Notes: generated by a model not told the origin, from the letters alone. DNA of 48,202 bases from Desulfocapsa sp. (GCA_022712975.1 JAFLJO010000034.1:1-48202); one strand, 5' to 3'. Counted from the first letter of the stretch, positions 1 through 9,664 are shown. Made by a program: numbers and translations.

Positions 1-154
1 TGAAGTCGGAATGGGAATTGTTCCAGACAATGCAACTGCCAGACGTTATCGTGACCTGGTTGGAAGAAGTAATCGAATAATTGCTGCCGCAGCCGATGAA
101 GTAATACTTGTGAGTTGTGGTTTACCTCTGTTTCTAAAAAATAATCAGGATTAA
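1..154 (+). CDS. cobU: Adenosylcobinamide kinase / guanylyltransferase, C-terminal end (partial)
   Basis: Only the last 50 codons are inside the window (frame starting at base 2, TAA at 152-154). The readable end has EVGMGIVPDN, then an arginine-rich ARRYRDL stretch, then AAADEVILVSCGLPL, which is the usual C-terminus of CobU/CobP. The enzyme phosphorylates adenosylcobinamide and transfers GMP to it, giving the AdoCbi-GDP used by CobS. The catalytic P-loop lies outside the window. It sits 29 nt before cobT on the same strand, so it is probably in the same operon. Family assignment is from remembered conserved residues in a short fragment. Confidence 0.85.
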   Translation, partial: EVGMGIVPDNATARRYRDLVGRSNRIIAAAADEVILVSCGLPLFLKNNQD

Positions 155-183
155 TATAATCCACTATCTGTTAGAGAGCCACT

Positions 184-1248
184 ATGAGCCTGCTTCAAAG
201 AACCATAAAAAAAATATACCCACAGGACAGTGACTTTCGCGATCTTGCTAAAGAACGTCTTGATACATTAGCATTACCGCATTGGTCCCTGGGCGATCTG
301 ATGGATTTAAGCATGGACCTGGCCGGCATGACCCGCTCAATTAAACCGCCTGTTGCCCGAAAAGCCATTGTTACCATGGCTGGAGATCACGGAGTTGTTG
401 CTGAAGGGGTGAGTAAATTCCCTCAAGAAGTGACATCTCAAATGGTCTATAATTTTGTAAATGGCGGGGCAGGGATCAATGCACTTGCCAGACAGGCAGG
501 TGCCGAAGTTGTTGTTGTTGACATGGGTATTGCCGCTGACCTTAATGAATTGGTTGATCAAGGAAAAATAATTAACAAAAAGGTTGGCCTGGGTACTGAT
601 AATATAGCAAAAGGCCCTGCCATGAGTCTTGCCATGGCAACACGTTCCGTTGAGTCTGGGATAGATATTGCTTATGCACTGGGAGAACGAATTGATATCT
701 TCGGAACAGGAGATATGGGTATAGGAAATACCACCCCTTCAACCGCAATAGCAGCTATTATTACAGGAAAACCAATTGAAGAACTCACAGGACGTGGAAC
801 AGGCCTTGATGATGAACAGTTTGCACACAAGCAGGAAGTAATTAAGGAGATCCTGAATCGAAATAAGCCCGATCCTAAAAACGGGCTTGATATACTTTCA
901 AAAGTTGGAGGTTTTGAGATAGGTGGTATTGCAGGATTAATCATAGGAGCTGCGGCACAAAGAAAACCAGTGCTTGTTGATGGTTTTATTTCCTCGGCTG
1001 GTGCCCTTATTGCCTGTGTGATCGAACCTTTTGTAAGAGATTATATTATCTGCGCCCATCGTTCCATGGAACCCGGCCATCGTGCCATGCAGGAAAAACT
1101 TGGTTGCAAGCCACTCCTTGATCTTAATCTTCGCTTAGGTGAGGGGACGGGTGCCGCCCTTGCTATGAATTTAGTTGAAGCAGCCGTTGCTGTTCTTACT
1201 GAAGTTGCGACATTTGAAGAAGCTGCAGTTGCCGGTGCTGATAAATAA
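184..1248 (+). CDS. cobT: Nicotinate-nucleotide--dimethylbenzimidazole phosphoribosyltransferase
   Basis: A 354-residue cytoplasmic protein, the normal length for CobT. It transfers phosphoribose from nicotinate mononucleotide to the lower-ligand base (typically 5,6-dimethylbenzimidazole), giving the alpha-ribazole phosphate needed by CobS. Visible family features are an early AGDHGVVAEGVS motif, the FGTGDMGIGNTTPS loop in the middle, and near the C-terminus LGEGTGAALA, whose glutamate (E320) corresponds to the catalytic base of this family. The ATG at 184 is preceded by a GAGAG element. The stop is one base before the next ATG (cobS at 1250), so the two are probably translationally coupled. 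Which lower ligand is used cannot be told from the sequence. Confidence 0.96.
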   Translation: MSLLQRTIKKIYPQDSDFRDLAKERLDTLALPHWSLGDLMDLSMDLAGMTRSIKPPVARKAIVTMAGDHGVVAEGVSKFPQEVTSQMVYNFVNGGAGINALARQAGAEVVVVDMGIAADLNELVDQGKIINKKVGLGTDNIAKGPAMSLAMATRSVESGIDIAYALGERIDIFGTGDMGIGNTTPSTAIAAIITGKPIEELTGRGTGLDDEQFAHKQEVIKEILNRNKPDPKNGLDILSKVGGFEIGGIAGLIIGAAAQRKPVLVDGFISSAGALIACVIEPFVRDYIICAHRSMEPGHRAMQEKLGCKPLLDLNLRLGEGTGAALAMNLVEAAVAVLTEVATFEEAAVAGADK

Positions 1249-1249
1249 T

Positions 1250-2065
1250 ATGGGCGAAGGTTCAACAGATACGACAGATCAGGCCAAGAGTGGATTGAAT
1301 AGAGCTTTACGTCATCCCATTGCCTCCTTTCTGGCAGGATTTCGTTTTCTTACGATTATTCCAATCTCCTGGAATAATTCAAAAGATGGAAAATTCTTTT
1401 CTTCCAGTTTGATATGGTTCCCCCTTATTGGCCTGTTAATTGGATCTGTAACAGTTTCTATTGTTTTTTTGCTCATGGAAATCCTCCCCATTTCACTACT
1501 AACAGTTCTTGCAATGTTTCTACTTGCCGGTTTCTCTGGCTTTCTTCACCTCGATGGATTGGCTGATAGTGGCGATGGACTTCTAAGCAGCAGACCACGC
1601 CAGCGTGCGCTTGAAATTATGCGGGATAGTCACACCGGTGCCATGGGGATGATAGTGGTTGTATTTGTTTTACTGGGTAAATATGCTGCCCTGTCTTCCC
1701 TTACCGGGATTTTTTTTCTGACAGCACTCTTTTTAATTCCCCTGGCAGGAAGAACAGCAATACTACTTAGTATGGCCATACTTCCTTACGCCCGGTCAGG
1801 AGAAGGTCTTGGGCGACTGTTTTATTCAACAGATAGTCGGAAAGTTGCTGTACTTGGCTTTCTTTTTTGCATGCTAATCACAGCTTTATTTTCTCTCAAG
1901 TATCTCTTGTTTGTTATTCCAGCAATCCTGCTTACGGTTGCTATCTTCTCCCTCTGGTGCTTTAAAAAACTGGGAGGCGCCACAGGGGACACACTTGGTG
2001 CCGTTTGTGAACTCACTGAGCTTGCGGTCGCTGTGGGTGTTGTTCTTGTATCCCGGATTCAATAA
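1250..2065 (+). CDS. cobS: Adenosylcobinamide-GDP ribazoletransferase (cobalamin synthase)
   Basis: An integral membrane enzyme joining AdoCbi-GDP to alpha-ribazole (phosphate), the last joining step of cobalamin synthesis. The open frame extends upstream to 1175, but that part overlaps cobT; the ATG at 1250, one base after the cobT stop, gives 271 residues and a normal N-terminus. The diagnostic HLDGLADSGDGL stretch and the EIMRDSHTGAMG motif are present, followed by several hydrophobic membrane segments. The family usually has DGLADTADGL, so the SGDGL variant is a small deviation. The N-terminal 20 or so residues are hydrophilic. Confidence 0.94.
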   Translation: MGEGSTDTTDQAKSGLNRALRHPIASFLAGFRFLTIIPISWNNSKDGKFFSSSLIWFPLIGLLIGSVTVSIVFLLMEILPISLLTVLAMFLLAGFSGFLHLDGLADSGDGLLSSRPRQRALEIMRDSHTGAMGMIVVVFVLLGKYAALSSLTGIFFLTALFLIPLAGRTAILLSMAILPYARSGEGLGRLFYSTDSRKVAVLGFLFCMLITALFSLKYLLFVIPAILLTVAIFSLWCFKKLGGATGDTLGAVCELTELAVAVGVVLVSRIQ

Positions 2066-2071
2066 ATAATT

Positions 2072-4639
2072 ATGACAGTATCATCTTCATACGAACATGG
2101 TGGCAATATCTATGCTGCAGCAAAGTCAAAGTCAGTCAAGACTGAGCTGCTTCTTGATTTTAGCGCAAACATTAACCCGTTAGGGCCGCCAGAATGGCTT
2201 CGCTCCTGTGTTAGCCGTGAGCTTGATACTATTCTCCATTATCCTGACCCTACTGCTTCATCATTAAAAAAATGTATCGCTCAAAAATATACTCTTCCTA
2301 TGCAAAATATTCTGGTTGCCAACGGCACAACTGAACTGCTCTATCTATTACCGCTTGTTCTTGATTGCAAAAGGGCTGTTATTCCTGTCCCCTGCTATAT
2401 AGATTACCTGAAAGTAATGGATATGGCAGGTGTTGAAATGAAAACAGTAGAGCTGAGGGAGGATCGGAGCTTTGCAGTGGATCTTACGCAGCTGGATCTG
2501 CTCCTAACTCCAGGAGATTTACTGATCCTTGGAAATCCCAATAATCCTACAGGAAGATGTGTTGATAGTGCAGAGCTGCAAAAACTTGCGCAAAAACATC
2601 CAAAGGTCATGTTCCTTATTGATGAAGCATTTCTTGAGTTTGTGGACGGGCAGAAGAGTCTTGCCGGCACAGAGAACAATATTATAACCCTCCATTCTTT
2701 GACTAAGTTTTATGCGATTCCCGGTCTCCGTCTTGGTTATGGAGTGTTCCCGCAATCCATAGCGGCAAAATTACAGAAACTTCTGCCTCCCTGGTCGGTG
2801 AACAGTTTGGCTCAGAAAGTTGGAGAACGTGCAATTTTAGATGGAGAGTATCAGAAACAGACCCGAACAGCCTGTCTGGAAAATAAAAAATCGTTCAGGA
2901 AGGCTTTGAGTAATTATAAAGATCTCAAAATTTTCCAGACTGAAGCAAACTATTTTCTCATACGGCTTATGGGAAGTTGTACAGTCGCAGAGTTGAAACA
3001 GCACTTAGCCGTAAAAAATATCCTGATCAGAGATTGCGCCAACTACCTGGGGCTGGGAAATGAATTCTTCCGGATTGCGATACGAAACAAAAAGGAAAAT
3101 CAGCAGTTTTGTGAGGCTTTATCCACAATTCTTCCTGCAAAAAGAAAACAAAAAGCTATTAAAAAAACACCGGCCCTAATGTTTCAGGGTACTTCCTCCA
3201 ATGCAGGGAAATCTATTCTTACTGCTGCACTTTGTCGAATTCTCTTGCAGGATGGGGTTCAGGTTGCACCATTTAAAGCACAGAATATGTCTTTAAACTC
3301 TTTTGTAACCATGGACGGACTGGAAATGGGAAGGGCGCAGGTTGTTCAGGCTCAAGCTGCACGTCTTGAACCGGATGTGTTGATGAACCCCATACTTTTA
3401 AAACCAAATTCAGACACAGGCAGTCAGGTTATTGTTCGTGGAACACCACTCGGAAATATGTCTGTTATGGATTACGTCGCCTATAAAAAACAGGCAATGT
3501 CCATTGTCTCTGGCTGTTATGATGAACTTGCATCGCAATATCAGGTAATTATTCTCGAAGGAGCAGGATCTCCCGGTGAAGTGAATCTAAAAAGTCATGA
3601 CATCGTTAATATGCGTATGGCACGTCATGCAGATTCTCCTGTTATTCTGGTGGGAGATATTGACAGAGGTGGGGTGTATGCCTCATTTGTTGGGCATATG
3701 GAGGTTTTTAATCAATGGGAGCGCCAGCTTGTTGCTGGATTTCTGGTGAACCGCTTTCGTGGAAAGAAAGAGCTTTTGCAGGATGCCCATGAGTACGTGA
3801 AAAATCACACCGGAAAGGATGTTCTTGGTGTTATACCCTATCTTTTTAACCATGGTATACCTGAAGAAGATTCTGTTTCTTTTAAAGATGGTCTCTTTGA
3901 AGGGACAAAACCGGATCAGGATCATGTTGAAATTGCAGTTATAAGTTTTCCTCACATCTCGAATTTTACGGATCTTGAACCTTTTATTAATGAGCCGGAT
4001 GTGTATCTGCGTATCGTTTCGCATCCGGATAAACTTGGAGACCCCGATGTAATTATCCTGCCCGGCTCTAAGAATGTGATTGGTGATCTTGCGTTTATGC
4101 AATCCACAGGGATGGATGCAGCAATTCAAAAATTTGCGGAATACGGCGGTGAAATTATCGGGATATGCGGGGGATACCAAATGCTTGGTACATCCATCAA
4201 AGATCCATATGGTATTGAATCTAAACAAAAATCAATAAGCGCTTTATCATTGATTGATATGCAGACTGTGCTTGCCACTGACAAAACGCTGACCAGGAAA
4301 AATGGAACACATATCCTATCCGGACAGCCAGTAATAGGCTATGAAATTCACCATGGTTTAACGAAATGCAGTAGCAAGCCACTCTTTTTCTATGATGACA
4401 AATCATCCTGTGGAACAGTTTCGGATGGGAAAAATATCTGGGGAAGTTACCTGCATGGTCTATTTGATTCAGATCTCTTTCGTCGCTGGTTTATTGATAC
4501 CATGCGAAAGCAAAAAGGCTATACCAGTTATGATGGCCCAATGTACACCTATGACCTTGAACCGGCATTTGACCGTTTAGCGGATACTGTAAGACAGGGA
4601 ATGGACATGGATAGAGTATACAAACTGCTTGGGCTTTAA
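2072..4639 (+). CDS. cobD-cobQ: Fusion: L-threonine-O-3-phosphate decarboxylase (CobD) + cobyric acid synthase (CobQ/CbiP)
   Basis: An 855-residue protein with two complete enzymes in one frame. Residues about 1-355 are a PLP-dependent class I/II aminotransferase fold of the CobD type: NPNNPTG at about 155-161, a DEAF motif near 184-187, and HSLTKFYAIPGLRLGYG with the PLP lysine at K212. It should make (R)-1-amino-2-propanol phosphate. After a basic linker (about 356-370, KRKQKAIKK) comes cobyric acid synthase: a GTSSNAGKS nucleotide loop near the start, then a class I glutamine amidotransferase domain with nucleophile C699 in GICGGYQ and histidine H795 in SYLHGLFD. It amidates peripheral carboxylates of adenosylcobyrinic acid a,c-diamide. 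Fusing the two places side-chain supply with the enzyme making the acceptor used by CbiB. No frameshift was seen at the join. Confidence 0.93.
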   Translation: MTVSSSYEHGGNIYAAAKSKSVKTELLLDFSANINPLGPPEWLRSCVSRELDTILHYPDPTASSLKKCIAQKYTLPMQNILVANGTTELLYLLPLVLDCKRAVIPVPCYIDYLKVMDMAGVEMKTVELREDRSFAVDLTQLDLLLTPGDLLILGNPNNPTGRCVDSAELQKLAQKHPKVMFLIDEAFLEFVDGQKSLAGTENNIITLHSLTKFYAIPGLRLGYGVFPQSIAAKLQKLLPPWSVNSLAQKVGERAILDGEYQKQTRTACLENKKSFRKALSNYKDLKIFQTEANYFLIRLMGSCTVAELKQHLAVKNILIRDCANYLGLGNEFFRIAIRNKKENQQFCEALSTILPAKRKQKAIKKTPALMFQGTSSNAGKSILTAALCRILLQDGVQVAPFKAQNMSLNSFVTMDGLEMGRAQVVQAQAARLEPDVLMNPILLKPNSDTGSQVIVRGTPLGNMSVMDYVAYKKQAMSIVSGCYDELASQYQVIILEGAGSPGEVNLKSHDIVNMRMARHADSPVILVGDIDRGGVYASFVGHMEVFNQWERQLVAGFLVNRFRGKKELLQDAHEYVKNHTGKDVLGVIPYLFNHGIPEEDSVSFKDGLFEGTKPDQDHVEIAVISFPHISNFTDLEPFINEPDVYLRIVSHPDKLGDPDVIILPGSKNVIGDLAFMQSTGMDAAIQKFAEYGGEIIGICGGYQMLGTSIKDPYGIESKQKSISALSLIDMQTVLATDKTLTRKNGTHILSGQPVIGYEIHHGLTKCSSKPLFFYDDKSSCGTVSDGKNIWGSYLHGLFDSDLFRRWFIDTMRKQKGYTSYDGPMYTYDLEPAFDRLADTVRQGMDMDRVYKLLGL

Positions 4640-4646
4640 TTAAGCT

Positions 4647-5651
4647 ATGTTACTTTTTGAGTTACAAATCGGTTCTGCTGTGATTTTAGATCTTCTTTTT
4701 GGAGATCCACGATATTTACCGCATCCTGTACGAATAATTGGTTTTTTCTGTAACCTCAGTGAAAAAATATTTCGAAAATTGATCCCTTCTGAAACCATAG
4801 CAGGTACACTTTCATTTATAACTGTACTTTCATTGACAATTAGCTTTACTGCATTGCCAATCTATATCATTAATTTGTATTCGCCATTACTTGCACAGTT
4901 TGCAGCAATATTTTTATTATACACAACTATTGCAGCGCGGGATCTTGTTGTCCACAGTCGTTCAGTTTATTCTGCATTGCAAAAGAGTGAAAATCTGGAA
5001 ACTGCACGAAAAGAACTAGCCCGGATTGTTGGCCGTGACACAGCTGCACTTGATCGAAAAGGGATTATTCGAGCCTGCATTGAAACAGTTGCTGAGAATA
5101 TGGTAGATGGTGTAACAGCACCTCTTTTCTATGCCGTTATTTTCTCACTCTTTTCCTCTATTACAGGGATTGATCCACTATTTCTTGCCGTAACGGGTGC
5201 CATGGGATACAAAGCTGTAAATACCATGGATTCGATGTTTGGTTATAAAAATGAACAGTATCTTTATTTTGGTAAGGTCGCTGCCAAGGTTGATGATTTT
5301 GTTAATTTAATTCCTGCACGAATAAGTGGTTTACTGATTGTCCCGGCCTCTTTTTTTCTTGGTCTAAAGTGGCAGAATTCATTTAAGATCTTTAAACGTG
5401 ACAGGCTTGCACATGCAAGTCCTAACGCAGCTCATCCTGAGGCAGCAGTTGCCGGAGCACTGAACATTGAGTTAGGCGGAACGTCGATCTATTTTGGTAA
5501 AAAAATAAAAAAACCACGAATTGGTGATGATAATCGCCCGGTAACAGATGTGGACATACTCCTTAGCAATCGTTTAATGTTACTTGGCTCATTGTTCTTT
5601 TTAATACTGTTGCTAATGAGCAGGCTCAGTGTGTTACAATTACTCACATGA
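4647..5651 (+). CDS. cbiB: Adenosylcobinamide-phosphate synthase (CbiB)
   Basis: A 334-residue integral membrane protein that attaches aminopropanol phosphate to adenosylcobyric acid (called CobD in Pseudomonas nomenclature, not the decarboxylase fused upstream). Evidence: the N-terminal DLLFGDPRYLPHPVRIIG motif, AENMVDGVTAPLFYA, TMDSMFGYKNE and DDFVNLIPARISG, all typical of CbiB, with four to five hydrophobic segments. It starts 7 nt after the fusion gene and overlaps cbiA by 4 nt (ATGA), indicating tight translational coupling. The substrate-supplying decarboxylase and the acceptor-making CobQ are both in the preceding protein. Confidence 0.95.
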   Translation: MLLFELQIGSAVILDLLFGDPRYLPHPVRIIGFFCNLSEKIFRKLIPSETIAGTLSFITVLSLTISFTALPIYIINLYSPLLAQFAAIFLLYTTIAARDLVVHSRSVYSALQKSENLETARKELARIVGRDTAALDRKGIIRACIETVAENMVDGVTAPLFYAVIFSLFSSITGIDPLFLAVTGAMGYKAVNTMDSMFGYKNEQYLYFGKVAAKVDDFVNLIPARISGLLIVPASFFLGLKWQNSFKIFKRDRLAHASPNAAHPEAAVAGALNIELGGTSIYFGKKIKKPRIGDDNRPVTDVDILLSNRLMLLGSLFFLILLLMSRLSVLQLLT

Positions 5652-7003
5652 AATCTTTTTCAGCATTTCTCATAGGTGGTACTTCTTCAGGGTCTGGTAA
5701 AACAACACTCACCCTTGGCATTATGGCAGCATTGAAGGCACGGGGACTTAAGGTACAACCCTTTAAATGCGGACCTGATTTTATAGATCCCAGCCTGCAT
5801 AAAATGGTAACTGGTCAAACCTCACCAAACCTTGATCTCCGAATGTGTGGTCGGAAGTTTTGCCATAGCAGCTTTATAAATAGGAATTCAGGGAAGGATG
5901 TTGCAGTTGTAGAAGGAGTTATGGGACTCTTTGATGGAGGTATTGCCAGTTCAGCAGCCTTGGCCGTTGAATTGAAACTGCCTGTGATTCTGGTTGTAGA
6001 TGCGCGCTCTGCCGCAGAGAGTGTTGCGGCTGTGGTTAAAGGATTTGAAGTATATTCAGATAAAGTTGAGATTGCAGGTGTTATTTTTAATCGGGTAGGA
6101 AGTACACGGCATCGTGAATTAATTGAAGGCGCAATGCCTGGTGTCTGCAAAAGTGAAATATTGGGGTTTTTCCCTCGAGATATTCGTTTTGAGATTCCTG
6201 ATCGTCACCTTGGACTCTATATGGGAGAAGAAAACCCTCTTGATGACGAGCAACTTTTTCAGCTTGCAAATGCTATTGAAACACATCTGGATCTTGATAA
6301 GTTATTAACTATTTCATCACGATCTTCTTTGCAATTAGACGGTGTGACTGTTGAGATAGTGCCCAAAAGTGAAAAAGTACGCCTGGCAGTTGCAAGAGAC
6401 AAGGCATTTTGTTTTTATTATGATGATAATTTTAAGATTCTTGAACAGTCCGGTGCCGAACTTGTTTTCTTTAGTCCATTGTCTGACATTGATTTGCCGG
6501 AAAATTGTAAGGGCATTTATCTGGGTGGTGGGTATCCTGAACTGTATGCAGAAAAACTTAGTGCAAATAAAACAATGCTTGCGGCAATACATGGTTTTGG
6601 GGAATCAGGTGGTATCATATATGGAGAGTGTGGTGGGTTTATGTATCTTTGTAAACAAATTCTCAGCCTCAGCAAACAATCATATGCAATGAGTGGTTTA
6701 TTACCATTTACTGTAAAAATGAAACCACGCTTGTCTCGGTTAGGATACCGGAATCCACAACTCATCCGTTCCTGTTTCTTTGGTGAACCAGGTCAGGATC
6801 TCCATGGACATGAGTTCCATTATTCTGAACTTATGGAGTACGAAGATTCTGTTCCTGCCATCTACCAGTTGCAAAATAATATCCGGGAGGGCTATATGTA
6901 CAAAAACGTGTTAGGTGGATATCTGCACCTTCACTTTGCAAGAAGCGTATCCAACATTAATACATTTGTTAATAGTCTGAGAAATTCTTCCGTAATTACA
7001 TAA
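5648..7003 (+). CDS. cbiA: Cobyrinic acid a,c-diamide synthase (CbiA)
   Basis: A 451-residue cytoplasmic ATP- and glutamine-dependent amidase that converts the a and c carboxylates of cobyrinate to amides. The N-terminal half begins with a P-loop-like GGTSSGSGKTTLT; the C-terminal half is a triad-type glutamine amidotransferase with the nucleophile C328 in GECGGFMYL and a late GGYLHLHFA containing the catalytic histidine. Length and domain order are standard. It overlaps cbiB by ATGA. As CobQ is present in the upstream fusion, both amidases of the pathway are encoded side by side. Confidence 0.95.
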   Translation: MKSFSAFLIGGTSSGSGKTTLTLGIMAALKARGLKVQPFKCGPDFIDPSLHKMVTGQTSPNLDLRMCGRKFCHSSFINRNSGKDVAVVEGVMGLFDGGIASSAALAVELKLPVILVVDARSAAESVAAVVKGFEVYSDKVEIAGVIFNRVGSTRHRELIEGAMPGVCKSEILGFFPRDIRFEIPDRHLGLYMGEENPLDDEQLFQLANAIETHLDLDKLLTISSRSSLQLDGVTVEIVPKSEKVRLAVARDKAFCFYYDDNFKILEQSGAELVFFSPLSDIDLPENCKGIYLGGGYPELYAEKLSANKTMLAAIHGFGESGGIIYGECGGFMYLCKQILSLSKQSYAMSGLLPFTVKMKPRLSRLGYRNPQLIRSCFFGEPGQDLHGHEFHYSELMEYEDSVPAIYQLQNNIREGYMYKNVLGGYLHLHFARSVSNINTFVNSLRNSSVIT

Positions 7004-7010
7004 CAAAAAA

Positions 7011-7649
7011 ATGCATAGAATAACAAAAATAGAACCACTTAAAATAGAAGCAGAGAGCTTTCGTATTATCGAAAGAGAATTTGATGAGAGTACTGGCTTA
7101 AAAGCGGATGAAATTGATCCCCACGAATTTGCTGTTATACGCCGTGTTATCCATGCAACAGGTGATTTTTCTTTTGCAAAACTTATCCGCTTTCATCCAG
7201 ATGCTATTCAAGCAGGTCTTGATTCAATTCGATCAGGTAAAAACATTCTCACCGATGTGAATATGGCAGCAGCAGGAATTAGTCGTAACCTGTTAGCATC
7301 TCATGGCGGAAAAGTGATCTGTAGAGTGGCAGATCCTGAGGTCGCAAAAATTGCAGCAGAAAGAGGTCTTACCCGCTCACAGACTGCCATTGAAGTAGGA
7401 ATGCGTGATACTATAGGAATTGTTGCCATTGGCAATGCGCCAACTGCATTAATAACTGTGATGAATCTTATTGCAGATGGAATAATCAAGCCTGATTTGA
7501 TTGTCGGAGTTCCTGTCGGCTTTGTAAATGCCAAAGAATCGAAAGAAATCCTTCTCGAAAAATCATATCCCTATATTACCTGTGCTGGAAGAAAGGGGGG
7601 AACTGCTGTTTCTGTTGCCATTGTCAATGCATTGCTTAGATTGTTATAA
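7011..7649 (+). CDS. cbiC: Precorrin-8X / cobalt-precorrin-8 methylmutase
   Basis: A 212-residue enzyme that moves a methyl group from C-11 to C-12 of the corrin ring, forming (hydrogeno)cobyrinate, the substrate for CbiA. The family histidine sits in RRVIHATGDFSFA (H48). LTDVNMAAAGI, the IGNAPTAL motif and the VGVPVGFVNAKESK stretch are also typical of CbiC/CobH. It begins 7 nt after cbiA behind an A-rich stretch with no clear Shine-Dalgarno. It is the last gene of the cobalamin run; the other ring-modifying genes (cbiD, E, F, G, H, J, T, L) are not in the window. It converges with fliC. Confidence 0.96.
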   Translation: MHRITKIEPLKIEAESFRIIEREFDESTGLKADEIDPHEFAVIRRVIHATGDFSFAKLIRFHPDAIQAGLDSIRSGKNILTDVNMAAAGISRNLLASHGGKVICRVADPEVAKIAAERGLTRSQTAIEVGMRDTIGIVAIGNAPTALITVMNLIADGIIKPDLIVGVPVGFVNAKESKEILLEKSYPYITCAGRKGGTAVSVAIVNALLRLL

Positions 7650-7762
7650 TGGTTTTTCCGGCAATACTTTTTTCATTTTTCAGTTCAATACAACACAATA
7701 ATGTATCTCAAATATTCTATTAATTTACTCACAATAGAATGACCCCAATTACTCAAAGAAAA

Positions 7763-7799
7763 AAATCCCGTTCTTCAATTCAACTGAAGAACGGGATTT
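7763..7799 (-). terminator. Intrinsic terminator downstream of fliC
   Basis: Perfect 15-bp arms (7763-7777 and 7785-7799) around a 7-nt loop. On the minus strand the stem ends in ATTTTTTTC, a classical rho-independent terminator for fliC, which stops at 7843. On the plus strand the stem is followed only by TTTCC, so it may weakly stop cbiC transcripts too. The rest of the 193-nt convergent gap shows nothing else recognisable. Confidence 0.88.
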
Positions 7800-7842
7800 C
7801 CTGCAACCGAACACCGTATACCCGGTACCGTACACCTATCTT

Positions 7843-9372
7843 TTAACCTTGTAGCAACTGCAAAGCAAGCTGAGGCGTCTGGTTGGCCTGGGTCAGGATG
7901 GAAACACCAGCCTGTTGCAGGATATTATTTTTTGTCATGGCAGAAGTCTCCTGGGCAATATCCGCATCAAGAATACGACTGCGTGCAGCAGAAAGATTCT
8001 CGGAAACATTTTGCAGGTTGGAGATGGTGGACTCAAACCGGTTCTGGATGGCACCGAGGTCTCCACGTATACTGTCAATCTGACCAATGGCTCCGTCGAT
8101 GGCTCTGATGGCTTCGGCAGCACCTTGTACGGTGCTGATGTCAATGTCATCGATTGAGTATAATTGGCTACCATTTGGGGCGTCAGCACCTGTACTGAAG
8201 AGTGATCCGCCTGTGGCATCTATAGAGCTGCTGACACTATAGGAACCATTACTAAAAAAAGACACTTTTCCGCCAATAACAGTTGAATCCGTTGTAGTAG
8301 CACCAGCACTACTTGTAAGGGTGATTTGTATAGGAGATGCAGGCGGGGTATGCTCGTTGCCTTCTACGGTCATGTCAACAGCAGCACTGTGAGTATAGTC
8401 ACCAATTTTTATATCATACCCTTCTGCCTGGGTTAACGTTATCTCTGTCTTGTCACCGCTTAAAGTGGCCAAAATACCGGTGTTGCCTGTCTGGTCATTG
8501 ATAGCGTTTGATAAACTTGTGAGATCGTCAACAGCAACAAGGGAACTGACAGGAATCGAGGTTGTGTTGTTACCGGTCAGTTGAAAAGATACTATGCCGG
8601 CAGTAGTGATTCCTGAAATTGTGGCTGTTGTTCTGGCTTCGGCATAAACACCTGTCTCGTCCGATTTAACATTGATGTCGGCTGCAATTTTATTGGCACT
8701 TGTGTTTTCAAGAATGTTGACAGTTGACGCTGCTGTACTTTCCGGACCGAATATAGTGAGATCTTGTGCTCCAACGTTATTTCCCGCTGAAGTAGTATCT
8801 GCTGCAACTGTCGCAGCTTCGATACCGGTAGCAGTTGCATTTGTCGATTCCAGTGTGTGGTTACCAAGAAATGCAGCTTCCGCAGAGGGAATTGAAAAAG
8901 TAATAGTTTCGTTAGCATTAGCACCTACCTGAAACTGGGCATTGTTCAGAGTTCCATCAAGGATATTTCTTCCATTAAATGAAGTACTGCTGGCAATCCG
9001 TGTCATTTCCTGCTGGAGTTGGTTGACTTCAGCTTGTAATGATGCACGATCGGATGCGCTGTTGGTATCATTGGCGGACTGGATAGATAATTCGCGCATA
9101 CGTTGCAGGTTGTTTGTTGTTTCTTGAAGCGCCCCCTCAGCCGTCTGAGCCATAGAGATGCCATCGTTAGAGTTTCTGGCAGCCTGATTAAGCCCTCTGA
9201 TCTGGGACGTCATTCGGTTTGATATGGCAAGCCCTGCAGCGTCATCCTTGGCTGAGTTGATTCTAAGACCTGATGAAAGGCGTTGCATTGATTCGGCCAG
9301 GTCGTTTTGTGATTTACCTAAGTTACGTTGTGCATTTAAAGATGGAACGTTTGTGTTGATTGTAAGTGCCAT
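7843..9372 (-). CDS. fliC: Flagellin (filament protein)
   Basis: A 509-residue flagellin exported through the flagellar type III system and polymerised into the filament. The N-terminal D0/D1 region (about 1-170) has the standard [14 protein letters not shown] and [20 protein letters not shown] patterns; the C-terminal D1/D0 region (about 420-509) ends in the usual helix with [18 protein letters not shown]. The middle (about 180-410) is a Thr/Ser/Ala/Gly-rich variable, surface-exposed part. No cysteine is seen. A strong AAGGAGG site lies 9 nt before the ATG. It is the only flagellin in the window and stands alone behind its own candidate sigma-28 promoter and before its own terminator, next to fliW and csrA. 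Confidence 0.97.
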   Translation of the reverse strand: MALTINTNVPSLNAQRNLGKSQNDLAESMQRLSSGLRINSAKDDAAGLAISNRMTSQIRGLNQAARNSNDGISMAQTAEGALQETTNNLQRMRELSIQSANDTNSASDRASLQAEVNQLQQEMTRIASSTSFNGRNILDGTLNNAQFQVGANANETITFSIPSAEAAFLGNHTLESTNATATGIEAATVAADTTSAGNNVGAQDLTIFGPESTAASTVNILENTSANKIAADINVKSDETGVYAEARTTATISGITTAGIVSFQLTGNNTTSIPVSSLVAVDDLTSLSNAINDQTGNTGILATLSGDKTEITLTQAEGYDIKIGDYTHSAAVDMTVEGNEHTPPASPIQITLTSSAGATTTDSTVIGGKVSFFSNGSYSVSSSIDATGGSLFSTGADAPNGSQLYSIDDIDISTVQGAAEAIRAIDGAIGQIDSIRGDLGAIQNRFESTISNLQNVSENLSAARSRILDADIAQETSAMTKNNILQQAGVSILTQANQTPQLALQLLQG

Positions 9373-9470
9373 TATAAATATCCTCCTTGATGGGATGCAT
9401 TGGCGTCAATGTCAATCATTTCACAAACGTAATGTGTTCTTCTCTCGGGTGTTCCTCGCAGTTATTATTC

Positions 9471-9498
9471 ATTTCGTCAGAAGGGGATTATTTCTTTA
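9471..9498 (-). promoter_or_regulatory. Candidate sigma-28 (FliA) promoter of fliC
   Basis: On the minus strand TAAAGAAA, 12 nt, GACGAAAT (consensus TAAAGTTT-N11-GCCGATAA; 5/8 and 5/8 matches with one extra spacer base). It would give a leader of about 90 nt ahead of the flagellin ATG. The same TAAA-N16-nnCGA layout recurs at 14293-14320 and 45410-45437. Together with the terminator at 9637-9664 this accounts for what I can see in the 312-nt fliC-fliW gap. Confidence 0.45.
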
Positions 9499-9636
9499 GG
9501 GAAAAGTAACGGGTAAGTTGAATATATTAGTTGCTTGTAATTTTTACCTGTGAGAACAGTTTGTTGAACTCTTGGATTATGAATTGGGATGTATTAGGCA
9601 AATAGAAATATCAGGGGAAGCGATAGATAAATAAAA

Positions 9637-9664
9637 AAAGCCGAATGCGTTAACATTCGGCTTT
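9637..9664 (-). terminator. Intrinsic terminator downstream of fliW
   Basis: Perfect 11-bp arms (9637-9647 and 9654-9664) with a 6-nt loop. On the minus strand the stem runs into a T tract (TTTTTTTATT). It lies 20 nt after the fliW stop and isolates the csrA-fliW transcript from fliC. Confidence 0.88.

Noticed and set aside
1..183. A cobalamin riboswitch ahead of the cob operon
   Set aside because: The window opens inside cobU, so any leader lies outside it; nothing like a B12 box is present before cobT.
3683..4228. A 181-codon open frame antisense to the cobD-cobQ fusion
   Set aside because: Shadow of the real gene: no recognisable family, no start signal, and the sense frame has intact catalytic motifs.
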